From: Paraburkholderia xenovorans LB400
Lineage (GTDB): Bacteria; Pseudomonadota; Gammaproteobacteria; Burkholderiales; Burkholderiaceae
Length of the DNA stretch: 64,000 bases
Assembly (NCBI RefSeq): GCF_000013645.1
Contig: NC_007952.1
Span: 2,666,001-2,730,000 of the forward strand
Direction: 5' to 3'
Below, one piece after another: positions 16,343 through 25,313 of the stretch; the first letter of the stretch is position 1, and each line of letters opens with the position of its first letter. The position numbers and the translations under genes were made by a program. The notes beneath the pieces are model-generated. The model searched no databases. It had not been told where the DNA came from and saw nothing but the letters and a program-made list of their open reading frames with translations.

Positions 16343-18295
16343 TTATAGCTTGATCCCCGCCGGATCCGCCGTCAGATACCCCACCGTCGCGCCGAAGCGG
16401 TCCTTATAGTTCGCCCGCACGAGCGGATCGAGCGTCGATTTGATTTTGTCGTGCAACGGACTTTCCCAGTCGCCGACGTGCTGGAAGTTGCTCATCACGT
16501 AAGTCCAGCCGTTGATTTCGTCGACGGCATGCAGGCCTGTCGACTCGGCGCCCGCCGGGCACGAGAGCACCCGCGAGAGCGTCTTCGTATCGACGTTGTA
16601 CGCCCACAGGAAATTGTTCACGTGCATGCCGCTGTCCTCGCCGATAAAGAGCGTGCGCAGCTTCTCCGAGAACTTGAGGTTGTCCGGGTTCGCAATGCGC
16701 TCAGGATTCGCCGTGTTGCCGAGCGCGTCGGGCGTCGACAGGTCTTCGCCGACCAGCGCCGCGGGCGCGGCCATGTCCACCGGCACCCATTCGCTGTCGA
16801 TCGCGCCGCCGCTGCGGTCGCGCTGGCCGCCCTTCATGTTCAGCGCGTAGACCGCGCCGGCGTTGATCGTCCTGTCGACGGCCACGTCGGTGGAAGCGGC
16901 ATTGCCGCGCACCATCGACTTCTCGATCCGCGACATGGCCGAATACAGCACCTTGTCCTTGATATTGACCGTCGTGCCTTCGAGCTTCGTGAAGCCCATG
17001 CTGCCGCCGGCCAGCGCCGCATAGCGGTGTGTTTCGAGGAAGGTCGCGGCCTGCGTCATGCCGGACTTGACGCGCACCCAGTTGAACGTGCCGTTGTAAT
17101 TGATCTTCGTGTAGGTCGGATCGCGTGGATCCGTGGTCGAAACGTCCATGATGTCGCTCGCGCGCAGCCGGTCGGCAAGCGCCTCGATCTCGTCGCTGGT
17201 CGCGTGGCCCAGGCTGATCCACGACAGCGTTGCCGCGCCCGCGCCGCTTGCGGACACCTGCGTCCACTTCGCCACGTACAGCGTGCCCGCCGACAGATCG
17301 GCTTCGCGATCCGCAATGAACATGAACAGACCGCCGTTGGTCGCGTCGTCGCCCATCAGGACGGTGCGCTTGTCCGGCATCACCTGAATCAGCTCGTGCG
17401 AGATGCGGCCGAGGCAGTAGTGCTTCCTGATCGAGCCGGTGCCGTCCGGATTGACCGTCACCTCCGGCAGATGGCCGTAGTGATAGGGGTTCGCGCTGGT
17501 TTCGTCGCCGTACAGGCTGCGGCTGAAGCCCTTGAACTGGCTATTGCCGGCAATCGTCGTGGCGTCCGGCTCGTACTCTTCGCTCGACAGATGCGTGTTC
17601 CACGGCGACAGGCTCGCGCCGCAGGTAATCCACAAACCATGCGCCTTCGACGTATCGACATTCGAATAGCCCGCCAGCGTGAGCTTGCCGGTGGCCGGGT
17701 CCTGGTCGAGCGTCAGCACGGCGATCGGCGAAGGCAGCTGGCCGTACATCGAGGTCAGGTTCTGATCGCGCGTGGCGTATTCGAACTGCACGACGGCGAA
17801 CACCGCGTTGCCTTTGAGGCCCTTCACCGCGGGATTGTCGAGGCGAATCAGCGAGCTGCCGTCCGGGCAATCCGAATAGAACTGCCGCTCCTTGCCCGCC
17901 ACCGACCTGTCGACGATCGGCTGGTTGTTGATGTCGAAGTAACCGCCCGCGAGGATCGTCCCGCCTTTGACGTTGGGCACGCTGTCGCCGGTGATGAAGA
18001 ACGGCTGGTACGCCAGCTTGAACGCGCGACTGCTGCCGTCGCTCAATTGCACCGTCAGGGTCGAGCCGACCGTGGTCTTCGCCATCGCGGCCGGATCGGC
18101 CAGGCTCGGTGCCGCCATGCTGGCGAACGCCGCGGAAACGAAGTTGGCGGCCGGCTTTACCGGCGTCGCCAGATCGTTGCTGCCGCCGCAAGCAGTCAGC
18201 ATCGAGGCCGTGGCGAGTCCGCCGAGCGGTAGCATCGGCGCGCCCGCGAGTAGTTTCAGGGCCTTGCGGCGGGAAAGGTCGAACGGCTCAGCCAT
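16343..18295 (-). CDS. phoX: PhoX-family alkaline phosphatase, Tat-exported
   Basis: This 650-residue protein of the PhoX/DUF839 type is a Ca/Fe-dependent phosphomonoesterase that releases phosphate in the periplasm. The N-terminus has a twin-arginine signal (SRRKALKLLAG) and then ASMLTACGG, a lipobox-like LTAC, so it may be a Tat lipoprotein. The body has the propeller-like PhoX repeats with ISHELIQVMPDKRTVLMGDD (two blocks), GGLFMFIAD and a C-terminal GEDSGMHVNNFLWAYN. A strong Pho box lies 117-134 bp upstream. Length is normal for the family. It is a single gene. Confidence 0.92.
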   Translation of the reverse strand: MAEPFDLSRRKALKLLAGAPMLPLGGLATASMLTACGGSNDLATPVKPAANFVSAAFASMAAPSLADPAAMAKTTVGSTLTVQLSDGSSRAFKLAYQPFFITGDSVPNVKGGTILAGGYFDINNQPIVDRSVAGKERQFYSDCPDGSSLIRLDNPAVKGLKGNAVFAVVQFEYATRDQNLTSMYGQLPSPIAVLTLDQDPATGKLTLAGYSNVDTSKAHGLWITCGASLSPWNTHLSSEEYEPDATTIAGNSQFKGFSRSLYGDETSANPYHYGHLPEVTVNPDGTGSIRKHYCLGRISHELIQVMPDKRTVLMGDDATNGGLFMFIADREADLSAGTLYVAKWTQVSASGAGAATLSWISLGHATSDEIEALADRLRASDIMDVSTTDPRDPTYTKINYNGTFNWVRVKSGMTQAATFLETHRYAALAGGSMGFTKLEGTTVNIKDKVLYSAMSRIEKSMVRGNAASTDVAVDRTINAGAVYALNMKGGQRDRSGGAIDSEWVPVDMAAPAALVGEDLSTPDALGNTANPERIANPDNLKFSEKLRTLFIGEDSGMHVNNFLWAYNVDTKTLSRVLSCPAGAESTGLHAVDEINGWTYVMSNFQHVGDWESPLHDKIKSTLDPLVRANYKDRFGATVGYLTADPAGIKL

Positions 18296-18411
18296 GTTGT
18301 CGTGATCCAGTGTTTGGGTAGCGTGGGTGAACGCACAGCCGGCACGCGCTCGGACCCAAACACATGGCTCACGCTCGCGCCGCTATGACGCGAGGATTCT
18401 ATGAAGTGAAT

Positions 18412-18429
18412 GTGAAAGTATATTGACAG
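18412..18429 (-). promoter_or_regulatory. Pho box (PhoB site) upstream of phoX
   Basis: Read on the minus strand: CTGTCAA, TATA, CTTTCAC. Each heptamer matches the CTGTCAT/CTGTCAC consensus at 6 of 7 positions with the correct 4-bp spacer. A TAGAAT that can serve as -10 follows about 10 bp later, as in PhoB-dependent promoters where the box replaces the -35. Confidence 0.75.
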
Positions 18430-18502
18430 GCTTTGGTAATGTTTTATTCAGCCGGCAGTCAGCAACCCGCTAACCCAATCCTGCCGCAGGCAGGCGCGAT
18501 GT

Positions 18503-19039
18503 CTAACCCGGCCGGCGAAACCCGTTCTCGACCCACGCTGTAGCGCTCGCCTTGCTGAGCTTGAAATTGGGCGCCACCTGCACTTGCGCGAGCTGTTCGC
18601 CGAATGTGTCGAGCGCGGTCAGTACCGCATACGGCTCGTCTTCGTCGGGAACGATGTCGAGCGTGATGTCGAGTTCGTCGCAGCCATCCGCGCTCGCGAC
18701 TCGCACTTCTTTATGCAGTTGCGCGCGCAGTTGCTGCTCATGACGGCGCAGCACTTCAGACGCCGTCTTCACCAGCGTATTGAACGCGGACGTGTCCAGC
18801 GGCTTCGGATCTTTTTTGTTGCGACCCATCGTCCACGGTCCGACGAGCGCGGGTTCCGCTTCACCATCCTTGATCATTTCGACGGCCCAGCCTTCGTCGT
18901 CTTCATTCTTGATGACGCGCGCGGTCCAGCCGTCGTCGCGCCACAGCCGCGCCTCGTGCACGGTTTCGCCCGGTTCGGGCGAGCCTTCCGTCGTGAAAGC
19001 TTCAGCGGGGTCGGACGATGGAAGGGGTGTATCGGTCAT
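18503..19039 (-). CDS. Conserved hypothetical cytoplasmic protein
   Basis: This 178-residue acidic, soluble protein has no signal or membrane segment. The middle contains DDGWTARVIKNEDDEGWAVEM, in blocks, then GPWTMGRNKKDPKPLD. The C-terminal part (LDITLDIVPDEDEPYAVL) looks like an alpha/beta domain. The start at 19039 (MTDTPL) is preferred over an upstream in-frame codon at 19075. No family or function is recognised. Confidence 0.72.
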   Translation of the reverse strand: MTDTPLPSSDPAEAFTTEGSPEPGETVHEARLWRDDGWTARVIKNEDDEGWAVEMIKDGEAEPALVGPWTMGRNKKDPKPLDTSAFNTLVKTASEVLRRHEQQLRAQLHKEVRVASADGCDELDITLDIVPDEDEPYAVLTALDTFGEQLAQVQVAPNFKLSKASATAWVENGFRRPG

Positions 19040-19216
19040 TGCAGGTTCACTCACGTTCGCGGGGGGCGGAAACACTCTCGAGCACGCAATTCTACCCGCC
19101 CCGCGCGCGGCGAACGCGGCGCCCTGACGAACGGATAAGCCGCGGCGGCGTAATTGTCATTGAAATCATCAATGCCGCCATTCGCGGTGAACTTATAGCC
19201 CAATTATAAAAAACAT

Positions 19217-19245
19217 AAAAAAACGCGGCCCGTGGGGCCGCGTAT
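19217..19245 (-). terminator. Rho-independent terminator facing an apparently empty region
   Basis: An 8-bp stem CGCGGCCC / GGGCCGCG (19224-19231, 19235-19242) has a GTG loop. On the minus strand it is followed by seven T. The region that would be transcribed into it (19246-19667, minus strand) has no protein gene, so it may end an unannotated RNA. In the plus direction there is no good T run. Confidence 0.7.
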
Positions 19246-19667
19246 AAAGATGAAAAAGACACCCTTGGTCAAGGGGCGAGACGGATTGTAGAACTGTAAT
19301 TCTCCGGAATAGACTGTATGAACTGGAAGAGTACATTGCGAAAAACAGAGTGAATCTCAATCTATCTCTAAATAACGAGAACCCTTACTGCTCATGGGTT
19401 GCGACGCGACGTCGCAGTCAGGCGACATCGTAAGGACTGACAAGACCAGAATGAATTTATCATCGCACAGAATTTTTTCTTTATTTATCCGCACTTATCC
19501 AATTAATTTGCCGCTATTACGAATTTGAAAACTGATTGTTGCGCCATTTGCAATTCAAGATAGGAATAACGGGACTACACTTCGCACCGGATCGTCAGGC
19601 AGCCGGCGGAATCGGCGGTAAGCACTGGGATGCGATTCTCTACGCACTGTTTCGGAGTTATCTAATC
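19246..19667. other. Long leader region upstream of the porin gene
   Basis: About 420 bp without a protein gene, AT-richer than its surroundings. It holds small dyads such as CCCTTGGTCAAGGG (near 19262) and ACCC...GGGT (19381-19400). It must contain the porin promoter and 5' leader. The minus strand may carry a small RNA ending at the terminator at 19217-19245. Confidence 0.5.
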
Positions 19668-20819
19668 ATGAAAAAAACCCTCATCGCAGCAGGCCTCCTG
19701 GGCGCGGTTGCCATCACCGCCCACGCGCAGAGCAGCGTGACGTTGTACGGTACGCTGGACGCCGGTCTCGTGTACTCGAACAACCAGGGCGGCCACAGCA
19801 ACTGGCAGCAAGGCAGCGGCGTGGCATCGGACACGTACTTCGGTCTGCGCGGCAATGAAGATCTGGGCGGCGGTCTGCACGCCATCTTCACGTTGGAAAG
19901 CGGCTTCAACCTGAACAACGGCAAGTACTCGGAAAGCAACACGATGTTCAATCGTCAGGCTTTCGTCGGTCTGCAGAGCGACAGGTACGGCGCGCTGACG
20001 CTCGGCCGTCAATACGACTCCGTGGTCGACTACCTGGCACCGCTGTCCGCAGCCGGCGCGGGTTACGGCAACAACCTCGCGGGTCACCCGCTCGACAACG
20101 ACAATCTGGACAACTCGTTCTCGGTCAAGAACGCCGTGAAGTACACGAGCGCGAATTACGCGGGCCTCAAGTTCGGCGGCCTGTATGGCTTCAGCAATTC
20201 GGCCGGCGACTTCTCGAACAACCGCGCATGGAGCGTCGGTGCTTCGTACGAGAACGGTCCGTTGAACGTGGCCGCGGCTTACCTGCAACTGAACAAGTCG
20301 GGCAGCTCGAACCTGAGCGGCGCGGTATCGCAGGGTGACGGCACCGCGGCAGTCGCAGCCGATCTGCAACGCACGTTCGGCGCGGGCATCAACTATACGT
20401 ACGGCCCGGCAACGGTCGGCTTCGTCTACACGCACACGCAACTGGACGGCATCAGCGGCGTGGACGTCGGCGGCACGACCCTGCCTGGCGTAGCAGGCAC
20501 CAACCTGCATCTGGACAATTACGAAGTGAACGGCCGCTATGCACTGACGCCGGCACTGAGCCTCGCGGCGTCGTACACGTTCACGGACGGCAAGATGTCC
20601 GGTTCCAACGGTTCGGGCGATCCGAAGTGGCACACGGTCTCGCTGCAAGGCGACTACTCGCTGAGCAAGCGTACCGACGTGTACGTGGAAGGCGTGTACC
20701 AGCATGCGTCGGGCGAACTCGGCAACTTCGGCGCGAACGTCGCGGCGATCAACACGCTGGCGCCGTCGTCGACCGGCAATCAGATCGCGGCGGCAGTCGG
20801 CCTGCGTCACCGCTTCTAA
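19668..20819 (+). CDS. Outer-membrane trimeric porin (Gram-negative porin, Burkholderia type)
   Basis: This 383-residue general diffusion porin has a signal peptide ending THAQ, a mature N-terminus SSVTLYGTLDAGLVY typical of beta-proteobacterial porins, repeated amphipathic beta strands, and a terminal Phe (LRHRF) for Bam recognition. LTLGRQYDS is the family's conserved loop/strand segment. The start at 19668 has CGGAG at 11 nt; upstream in-frame sequence lacks signal features. Expression is probably high, judged from strong codon regularity and its own terminator. Solute preference is unknown. Confidence 0.94.
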   Translation: MKKTLIAAGLLGAVAITAHAQSSVTLYGTLDAGLVYSNNQGGHSNWQQGSGVASDTYFGLRGNEDLGGGLHAIFTLESGFNLNNGKYSESNTMFNRQAFVGLQSDRYGALTLGRQYDSVVDYLAPLSAAGAGYGNNLAGHPLDNDNLDNSFSVKNAVKYTSANYAGLKFGGLYGFSNSAGDFSNNRAWSVGASYENGPLNVAAAYLQLNKSGSSNLSGAVSQGDGTAAVAADLQRTFGAGINYTYGPATVGFVYTHTQLDGISGVDVGGTTLPGVAGTNLHLDNYEVNGRYALTPALSLAASYTFTDGKMSGSNGSGDPKWHTVSLQGDYSLSKRTDVYVEGVYQHASGELGNFGANVAAINTLAPSSTGNQIAAAVGLRHRF

Positions 20820-20869
20820 GCGTTTCAGGTGGCACGTGCGGAGCGAGTGTATCGATTCGCTCCGCAGTC

Positions 20870-20906
20870 AACCCGCGCGTGACACGATCACGCCGCGGGT
20901 TTTTTC
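20870..20906 (+). terminator. Rho-independent terminator after the porin gene
   Basis: A long imperfect stem (AACCCGCG...CGCGGGTT with an inner CGTGA/TCACG) is followed by six T at 20900-20905. Confidence 0.85.
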
Positions 20907-21126
20907 ATGGCCTTACGTTTGGACACAATGCGGGCGCCCGCGGATAGTGACGGCGCGCACACCCGGTGGGTATACTGGGCCCGGCTGCCTTCCTTGCCGC
21001 AATGCCAGCATGTCGTCGCGGTTGAACGGCGGCTTCGTCGCGAAGCATGACGTCGCGCTGAATCGCGTTGCGCTTCGCCCGCGCCCCAAGTTCCCGCGTA
21101 CGACCGGGGACGCCGACGACCGGACC

Positions 21127-21480
21127 ATGAAAAGACTTCTCCTGCTTGCCCCCGCTGCTGCCGCGCTTGCTGCTCTCTCCGGCTGCGGTTCTTCCAGCGG
21201 CCCCGCCCACGACGCGTCCCTGCCGATGATGTACGTGTCTTCGCAACGCGCCCCTGCCTATATCGCCGATTGCCTCGAAAGCCGTTTGTCGCGCGTGCGC
21301 ACGTCGCGAGTCGGCGGCGCGACGGAGATCGCGGTCGGCTCGGATTCCAACAACTCGTATTTCGTGACGCTGACGCCTTTTAACGCGGGCTCGGTCATCA
21401 AGGTGATGCACCCGGCGAACGCACCAGACGATCCGCCGGAACCGGAAATGCGCTTCGACATTGCACGCTGCGCGACCTGA
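21127..21480 (+). CDS. Small putative lipoprotein
   Basis: This 117-residue protein starts MKRLLLLAPAAAALAALSGC, giving a lipoprotein signal with lipobox LSGC at about residues 17-20, so it should be lipidated at Cys20. The mature part is about 95 residues with two more Cys (IADCLES and the end IARCAT). No family is recognised, though short beta-rich lipoproteins of this type are common in Burkholderiaceae. It lies alone, about 300 bp after the porin. Confidence 0.78.
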   Translation: MKRLLLLAPAAAALAALSGCGSSSGPAHDASLPMMYVSSQRAPAYIADCLESRLSRVRTSRVGGATEIAVGSDSNNSYFVTLTPFNAGSVIKVMHPANAPDDPPEPEMRFDIARCAT

Positions 21481-21619
21481 GCCTCGTCATACGCGCGCGT
21501 TTTGAACGCCAGGCCGGTACGCGATTTTTTTAACTCGCGTGCCGGCTATTTTTTTATCCGCGCATCTGCGAACATAGCCGCCCTTTGTCTTTCATGCGGC
21601 GCTCGCGCCGCGAGTGTCG

Positions 21620-22138
21620 ATGGCATCCAGCAAAGCACATCACGCTACCGGTTTTGCGGCGGGCGTCATCGCGGCGGCAATCGTCGCGCGCAGCGGCGGC
21701 AGTGGCGGTTCGTTGCATCCCGGCGTGGTGTTGAGTTTCATCGCCGGCGTGGCCGGAAGTACGGCGCCGGACTGGCTCGAAGTGGCGTGGTGGTCGCGGG
21801 CGCGGCGTCTGTGGATCACGCATCGCACGCTCACGCATTGGGGCGTGGGATGGCTCGCGTTGCTGGCGGCGTCGTATCACTGGCTGGGGCATTCGGTCTA
21901 CGCGGCGCCGGCGTTCGGATTCGCCTGCGGCGGCCTGATGCATCTGCTCGCCGATTGGCCGAACCCGCTAGGGGTGCCCTGGGTTGCGGGCAGGCATTCG
22001 TTAAATCTCTGGAACAGCGGGCACTGCGATCTGATCGTGGTGGCGGCTTCGTGGGCGGCGGCATGGTTCGTCGGGCAGCACGTCTGGTTGCACGGCGTGC
22101 ATGGCCTATCCCTGCTGCAGCATTTGAGAACCGGATAA
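21620..22138 (+). CDS. YdjM/DUF457-like membrane-bound metal-dependent hydrolase
   Basis: This 172-residue membrane protein has 3-4 hydrophobic helices and the His/Asp pattern of the family: KAHHATGF near the N-terminus, PDWLE, HRTLTHWG, and GGLMHLLADWPNPLGVPW. Family members are predicted inner-membrane metal hydrolases, sometimes LexA-regulated, with no firm substrate. ATG 21620 was chosen; a GTG two codons upstream is possible. No SOS box was recognised. Confidence 0.82.
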   Translation: MASSKAHHATGFAAGVIAAAIVARSGGSGGSLHPGVVLSFIAGVAGSTAPDWLEVAWWSRARRLWITHRTLTHWGVGWLALLAASYHWLGHSVYAAPAFGFACGGLMHLLADWPNPLGVPWVAGRHSLNLWNSGHCDLIVVAASWAAAWFVGQHVWLHGVHGLSLLQHLRTG

Positions 22139-22151
22139 ACGTCAGGTCAGG

Positions 22152-22973
22152 TCAGCGCAGCGCTGCCGCGTAGTTCGCGGGCGTCACGCCGAGCAGGCGC
22201 ACGAAAGCTCGCGTCATATGACTCTGATCGGCAAACCCCGCTGCGGCCGCTGCATCGGCAAGCACGGCGCCCCGCGCGATCCACTGCCTCGCGAGCGCCA
22301 CGCGGCGCTGCATCCGGTACGCGTGCGGCGGCAGTCCCGTCTCCTGCGCGAAGCCGCGCAACAACTGGAAACGGCTCATGCCGGCCTCGGCGGCGAGGTC
22401 GGTCAGCGTAAGCGAAGCGGAAGGATCGTCGTCGATGCGTGCTTTCGCTCGCGCGATCGGCCCCCATGCTTGACGCGGCTTCGAGCGTGCCGGCCGGGTC
22501 GCATGAACGCGGATCAGATGCCCGAACAGGTCGAGCAACGCCTCTTCGCGCACCAGATCGTCCGGCACGCATGGCGCTTCCACCGCCACGGCGAACAGAC
22601 GCTCGAACCGGCGCTTCAGTAACGGGTCGCGCGCCACCGGCTGCGTGAGCTCGATTTCGCGCGCCGCCGTGCCCGTCAGCTCGCTCGCGGCGGCGCTGAA
22701 CATGGACGGTTCGAAATACAACATGCGCCACGCGCGGCCGCGCTCGTCGAGTGGACTGCCGTCGTGGACTTCGCCGGGGTTGACCATGATCGCGTCGTTG
22801 GCCCGCGCTTCGACGAGGCCGCGTCCGCTCGCCGACCGATGCCCGCCGCTGACGATCACGCCGACGCCGAAGCGATCGTGCGAATGCCGCGGAAACGCGT
22901 GCGCCGTTTCGGCCACCGTTGCTTCCACGCCGGCAATCGCGCAACGAGGCATATGAACGCGGCCGCGCGGCAT
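22152..22973 (-). CDS. AraC-family transcriptional regulator
   Basis: This 273-residue protein has an N-terminal cupin-like AraC-binding domain (HSHDRFGVGVIVSG and NPGEVHDG at about residues 32-70) and a C-terminal double HTH_18 at about 175-270 (LTDLAAEAGMSRFQLLRGF; AAAAGFADQSHMTRAFVRLLGVTP). Relatives often sit next to a LysE-type exporter they control; none is adjacent here. Start 22973 has GAG at about 9 nt. It lies 71 bp downstream of cysE on the same strand and may be co-transcribed. Confidence 0.9.
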   Translation of the reverse strand: MPRGRVHMPRCAIAGVEATVAETAHAFPRHSHDRFGVGVIVSGGHRSASGRGLVEARANDAIMVNPGEVHDGSPLDERGRAWRMLYFEPSMFSAAASELTGTAAREIELTQPVARDPLLKRRFERLFAVAVEAPCVPDDLVREEALLDLFGHLIRVHATRPARSKPRQAWGPIARAKARIDDDPSASLTLTDLAAEAGMSRFQLLRGFAQETGLPPHAYRMQRRVALARQWIARGAVLADAAAAAGFADQSHMTRAFVRLLGVTPANYAAALR

Positions 22974-23044
22974 GGTCGTCGCTCAGCAGTTGAAGAGAAG
23001 TTCGCGCGCGAGGACACGCGAGACCGCGCGAGCCGGGCCGCGTT

Positions 23045-23971
23045 TCACTGCCGCCCCTCGTCGGTGCGCTCGCCTTCGCGGATCTTGCCTTGCGATACGC
23101 TGCTGCCCGGCGGCACGCTATGCGTGAGCCACACGTTGCCGCCGATCACCGAGCCGCGCCCGATCGTCACGCGCCCGAGAATCGTCGCGCCGGCGTAGAT
23201 CACGACGTCGTCCTCGACGATCGGATGGCGCGCGTTGCCCTTGATCAGCGCGCCGTCGAGGTCCGCGGCGAAACTCTTTGCGCCGAGCGTCACGGCCTGA
23301 TACACCCGCACGTGCTCGCCGATGATGGCGGTCTCGCCGATCACGACACCCGTGCCGTGGTCGATAAAAAAGCTCGGCCCGATCGTCGCGCCCGGATGAA
23401 TATCAATGCCGGTTGCAGAGTGCGCGATCTCGTTGATGAAACGCGCGAGCAACGGCACACCCAGCCGATGCAGCGCATGCGCAAGCCGATGATGCGTCAT
23501 CGCCCACACGCCAGGATAGCAGAGCAGGATTTCGGTGATGTGCTGCGCCGCCGGATCGCCGGTAAAAGCCGCCTGAATGTCGCTGACCAGCAGCGCGCGA
23601 ATGCCCGGCAGTTGCGTGCCGAATTCACGCGCGACTTCGAACGCGCGCGCCTGCAGATCCGCATCCGGTGTTTCGCCGAACTCGGGCAGAAAGCGCAGAG
23701 CGCGGCGAATCTGTTCGGCGAGCAAGCGCAACGTGCTTTCAAGCGTGTGGCCGACGTAGTAGTCGACGGTTTCGTCAGTCAGATCAGGCGCACCGTAGTG
23801 CGTGGGAAAGAGCGCCGCGCGCAGGCCGGCAACAATGTTGACTACCGCTTCGCGCGACGGCAGCTCGCGAATGCCGAGCGGATGCCGCGTGCGATGCAAC
23901 TGTTCACGCGACGCGCGCAGGTCCGCGACGATCTGTTCGAGGCCCCAGTTATGGGCAGGCACATTAGGCAT
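23045..23971 (-). CDS. cysE: Serine O-acetyltransferase
   Basis: This 308-residue enzyme makes O-acetyl-L-serine from serine and acetyl-CoA, the first step of cysteine synthesis, in the cytoplasm. It has a helical N-terminal SATase domain (about residues 1-165) and a left-handed beta helix of hexapeptide repeats (IDIHPGATIGPSFFIDHGTG, GETAIIGE, VYQAVTLGAKS) with catalytic His in IDHGTGVVIGE. This is the longer EpsC/CysE type. Cysteine feedback is usual for the family. No sulfur genes adjoin. Confidence 0.92.
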   Translation of the reverse strand: MPNVPAHNWGLEQIVADLRASREQLHRTRHPLGIRELPSREAVVNIVAGLRAALFPTHYGAPDLTDETVDYYVGHTLESTLRLLAEQIRRALRFLPEFGETPDADLQARAFEVAREFGTQLPGIRALLVSDIQAAFTGDPAAQHITEILLCYPGVWAMTHHRLAHALHRLGVPLLARFINEIAHSATGIDIHPGATIGPSFFIDHGTGVVIGETAIIGEHVRVYQAVTLGAKSFAADLDGALIKGNARHPIVEDDVVIYAGATILGRVTIGRGSVIGGNVWLTHSVPPGSSVSQGKIREGERTDEGRQ

Positions 23972-24103
23972 AAAAGGACAGCGCCGCGCGATGAGCGCGG
24001 TTCGAAGTGATTATGCCGAGAGATTACCGCGTTTTGCGGCGGCTCGCGCAGCACCGCGAGTTCACGTCATAGGCGACGACATGCGGGCACGTGCAGAAGG
24101 CGC

Positions 24104-24337
24104 TCAGATGGTCACGCTGCTCGCGTCGATCCAGCGCACCGCCCAATCGCGCGCATGGGCAATGGCGTCCGCTTCTTCGGGAAAGCGCAACTCGGTGGGA
24201 AAGAAACGGTTGGCGACCAGTTCGCCGTCGCTCGAACGGGAGATGACCACATAAGGTTGCCAGGTGCCATCTACCGCGCGCGCGGGCGCGCAATTTAACA
24301 AATAGCCGCGATGTGTGAATGCAGCATCGAAGTGCAT
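24104..24337 (-). CDS. Small conserved hypothetical protein, 77 residues
   Basis: A compact alpha/beta protein with a beta-hairpin N-terminal half (RGYLLNC, TWQPYVVISR) and an FPEEADAIAHARDWAVRWID helix. This outline is seen in many short Burkholderia proteins of unknown role. No signal peptide is seen. A good coding pattern and defined stop support it, though the start has no strong ribosome site. Confidence 0.6.
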   Translation of the reverse strand: MHFDAAFTHRGYLLNCAPARAVDGTWQPYVVISRSSDGELVANRFFPTELRFPEEADAIAHARDWAVRWIDASSVTI

Positions 24338-24645
24338 GTGTCACCCGCCCTGACGGCCCCGTGAAATGTTTTGAGTAGCGCGCAACGGGCTGCCGGCCAT
24401 AAAGAAACCGCCGTGCCCTGTGTCGTCAGTTCAACCGCGCTTCGCTCGTCGGAGTAAGATCATACTCTGTAGAAAATACGCGTCCATTAAAAAAAACGAA
24501 AAGAAACCGGGACGCAATCGCCAGCAGAATACCCTCTCATGCTGCAGCGGCAAAGGCGCGGTGCAACGTAAAGTGAATCAGGGTTTGTGCGAGGCGGAAC
24601 GGGTTTTGCTGCACGTCACACCATGTCCTCTTCAAAGGAGCACGC
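24338..24645. other. Intergenic region before the DUF3005-like gene
   Basis: About 300 bp, AT-richer than average. It contains an inverted repeat GAGTA-AGATCA-TACTC at 24452-24467 and an A-rich stretch at about 24489-24510. It presumably holds the promoter of the downstream gene. No RNA gene or ORF is supported. Confidence 0.4.
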
Positions 24646-25083
24646 ATGATGAACAGCGATATCAACAAGCCAGCAGACACTCACGGTCCGAGTTCGACGG
24701 AGTTGCACAACGACCGCACGCACGACAGCACCGTCGACACCGACGGCAAGAATCTCGAAGCCGCGCGCATTGCGGGCCACAGCCCGATCTCGCCGGACGA
24801 AATCACCACGAGCAATGCCACGCTCACGAACAGCGTGCCCGAGGCGCTCGACGGCATGGCCGGCTTCGATAGCCGGGTTGGCGGCAATCATCTGCTGCTC
24901 GCGCTCGAGCCGGGCTATACGGTGATCGACAAAGGCATGATCGCGCCGCAGGGTGCGTATTCGGCGGACCATCAATACGACGATCCACGGCCGGTCGGCA
25001 GCCGCCAGGACCGCGGGCGCATTCATTACGCCCTCAATCATCTGCGGCCCACCCGGCTGATCGAATTACGTCGGGTGAAATAG
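24646..25083 (+). CDS. DUF3005-like small protein
   Basis: This 145-residue soluble protein has a polar, Asp/Thr-rich N-terminal third and a more ordered C-terminal part (GGNHLLLALEPGYTVIDKG, RIHYALNHLRPTRLIELRR). It resembles the Burkholderia-restricted DUF3005 family, of unknown function; this assignment is from memory of the pattern. CAAAGGAG precedes the ATG, and a second ATG follows directly. It is a single gene. Confidence 0.68.
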   Translation: MMNSDINKPADTHGPSSTELHNDRTHDSTVDTDGKNLEAARIAGHSPISPDEITTSNATLTNSVPEALDGMAGFDSRVGGNHLLLALEPGYTVIDKGMIAPQGAYSADHQYDDPRPVGSRQDRGRIHYALNHLRPTRLIELRRVK

Positions 25084-25313
25084 AACTTTTACGTTGCGTC
25101 TGCGTTTGGCTGTGCGCCCGGGTGTGCGTTTGAATTTCTGTGCGTGCCCCGCTTGGTCCGGGTATTGCGAAGCGCGTATCGTTTGATTCACGATGCGCGC
25201 TTTTTACTTTGATTAGAAACTCAGGGTTGCAGGACCCACGCGCCGGCGAAGCTTTTTCCCTCTGACGAGAGTCGGCACAATCGGGTGCACGTCAACCCTC
25301 AACGGAGCATCAG

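Noticed and set aside
16451..18232. A 593-codon open frame on the plus strand opposite phoX
   Set aside because: Antisense shadow of phoX in GC-rich DNA; Arg-rich and without motifs.
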